Source: Chrysochromulina tobinii (Eukaryota; Haptophyta; Prymnesiales; Chrysochromulinaceae). From it: DNA of 26,385 nucleotides. Positions 26,125-26,385 of the stretch are shown one piece after another. The notes under the pieces were generated by a model that saw only the letters and a program-made list of their open reading frames with translations, was not told the DNA's origin and ran no database searches. The number at the start of each line of letters is the position of its first letter. Position 1 is the stretch's first letter. Position numbers and translations under genes: made by a program. The stretch spans positions 1 through 26,385 of the forward strand of contig JWZX01003381.1 of NCBI GenBank assembly GCA_001275005.1, written 5' to 3'.

Positions 26125-26385
26125 TGTGTTGGCGGTTCTCGCGGGAGAAGGATGCCGTCACCTATCGTGCCATCACACCTGCGCTCAAGATTCTTTTAGA
26201 TTCATTTGGCAGTTGAATTTGAGGCGAACACGGAGGGTCGTCGATTTTCGTCGGTTTTCCCCACGGACTTCTGACTCACTTCTGTTTCACTTCTGTTTCA
26301 CCTCTGTCTCACGTCGCCTGGGCAATGGGCGACGCTGCAGAGCCTCGTGGCGCGTCGTCCGCCTTCAGCAGGACGTGGCAGCTGA
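26125..26385. promoter_or_regulatory. 5' flank of the LNR gene with short repeats and two tiny uORFs
   Basis: Read on the minus strand, the flank contains ATG-initiated frames of 6 codons (26185-26205, MNLKES) and 3 codons (26162-26173, MAR) ahead of the chosen start. A 10-base repeat (CACTTCTGTTT-like, about four units) lies at 26275-26311. No exon with a signal peptide is visible. Whether the uORFs are transcribed is unknown because the start site cannot be seen. Confidence 0.45.

Noticed and set aside
1-26385. tRNA, rRNA, CRISPR arrays or insertion sequences
   Set aside because: Read through the gaps for tRNA T-loops, regular spacer-repeat arrays and transposase frames; none was found, although weak or intron-containing tRNAs could escape a reading by eye.

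Overview
The window looks like nuclear DNA from a photosynthetic eukaryote with a red-algal-derived complex plastid, most likely a haptophyte; a pelagophyte-type stramenopile cannot be excluded. Four things point this way: GC-rich, mostly intron-free long reading frames; eukaryote-only families (AGC kinase with PAS/LOV, mitochondrial carrier, bifunctional peptide-amidating enzyme, Lin-12/Notch repeats); two proteins with plastid-type bipartite presequences carrying the ASAFAP-like phenylalanine motif; and one short GT-AG intron. There is no operon structure, and I saw no rRNA, tRNA, CRISPR or transposase.

Layout. 1-3.6 kb, all on the minus strand: a CT microsatellite, a plastid-targeted two-helix membrane protein, a sulfotransferase, and a GT8 (glycogenin-like) glycosyltransferase. 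A ~1 kb divergent region with short repeats follows. 4.6-8.2 kb (+): a 1205-residue PAS-PAS-LOV-zinc finger-AGC kinase, the most striking gene here. 8.2-9.4 kb: no gene seen. 9.4-12.7 kb (-): a METTL21-type methyltransferase and a complete PHM-PAL peptidylglycine alpha-amidating monooxygenase. 12.7-13.2 kb: divergent promoter region with a dispersed ACCGGTAAAAAGACAC repeat. 13.2-13.6 kb (+): a small two-exon plastid protein with a lysine/alanine/proline-rich body. 13.6-15.1 kb: intergenic, with a cluster of GTGATTTCAC palindrome-like sites. 15.1-18.2 kb (-): a 1024-residue protein with AIR9/A9-like segments. 18.6-21.9 kb (+): a 1113-residue fusion of a jelly-roll-like domain, a PC-esterase/TBL-type acyltransferase and a sulfotransferase. 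22.4-23.2 kb (-): a mitochondrial carrier. 23.5-26.1 kb (-): a single-pass membrane protein with two MRH-like domains and four Lin-12/Notch repeats.

How the genes relate. They are mostly independent housekeeping and signalling genes. Three (sulfotransferase, GT8, esterase-sulfotransferase fusion) fit synthesis of sulfated, acylated surface or secreted polysaccharide, though they are not contiguous. The kinase matches the Rim15/IRE/MAST plan (PAS, C2HC finger, AGC kinase) but carries an intact flavin-adduct LOV domain, which suggests direct blue-light input into that pathway. Several proteins that should enter the secretory pathway show no clear signal peptide in their long frames, so short unseen 5' exons are possible.
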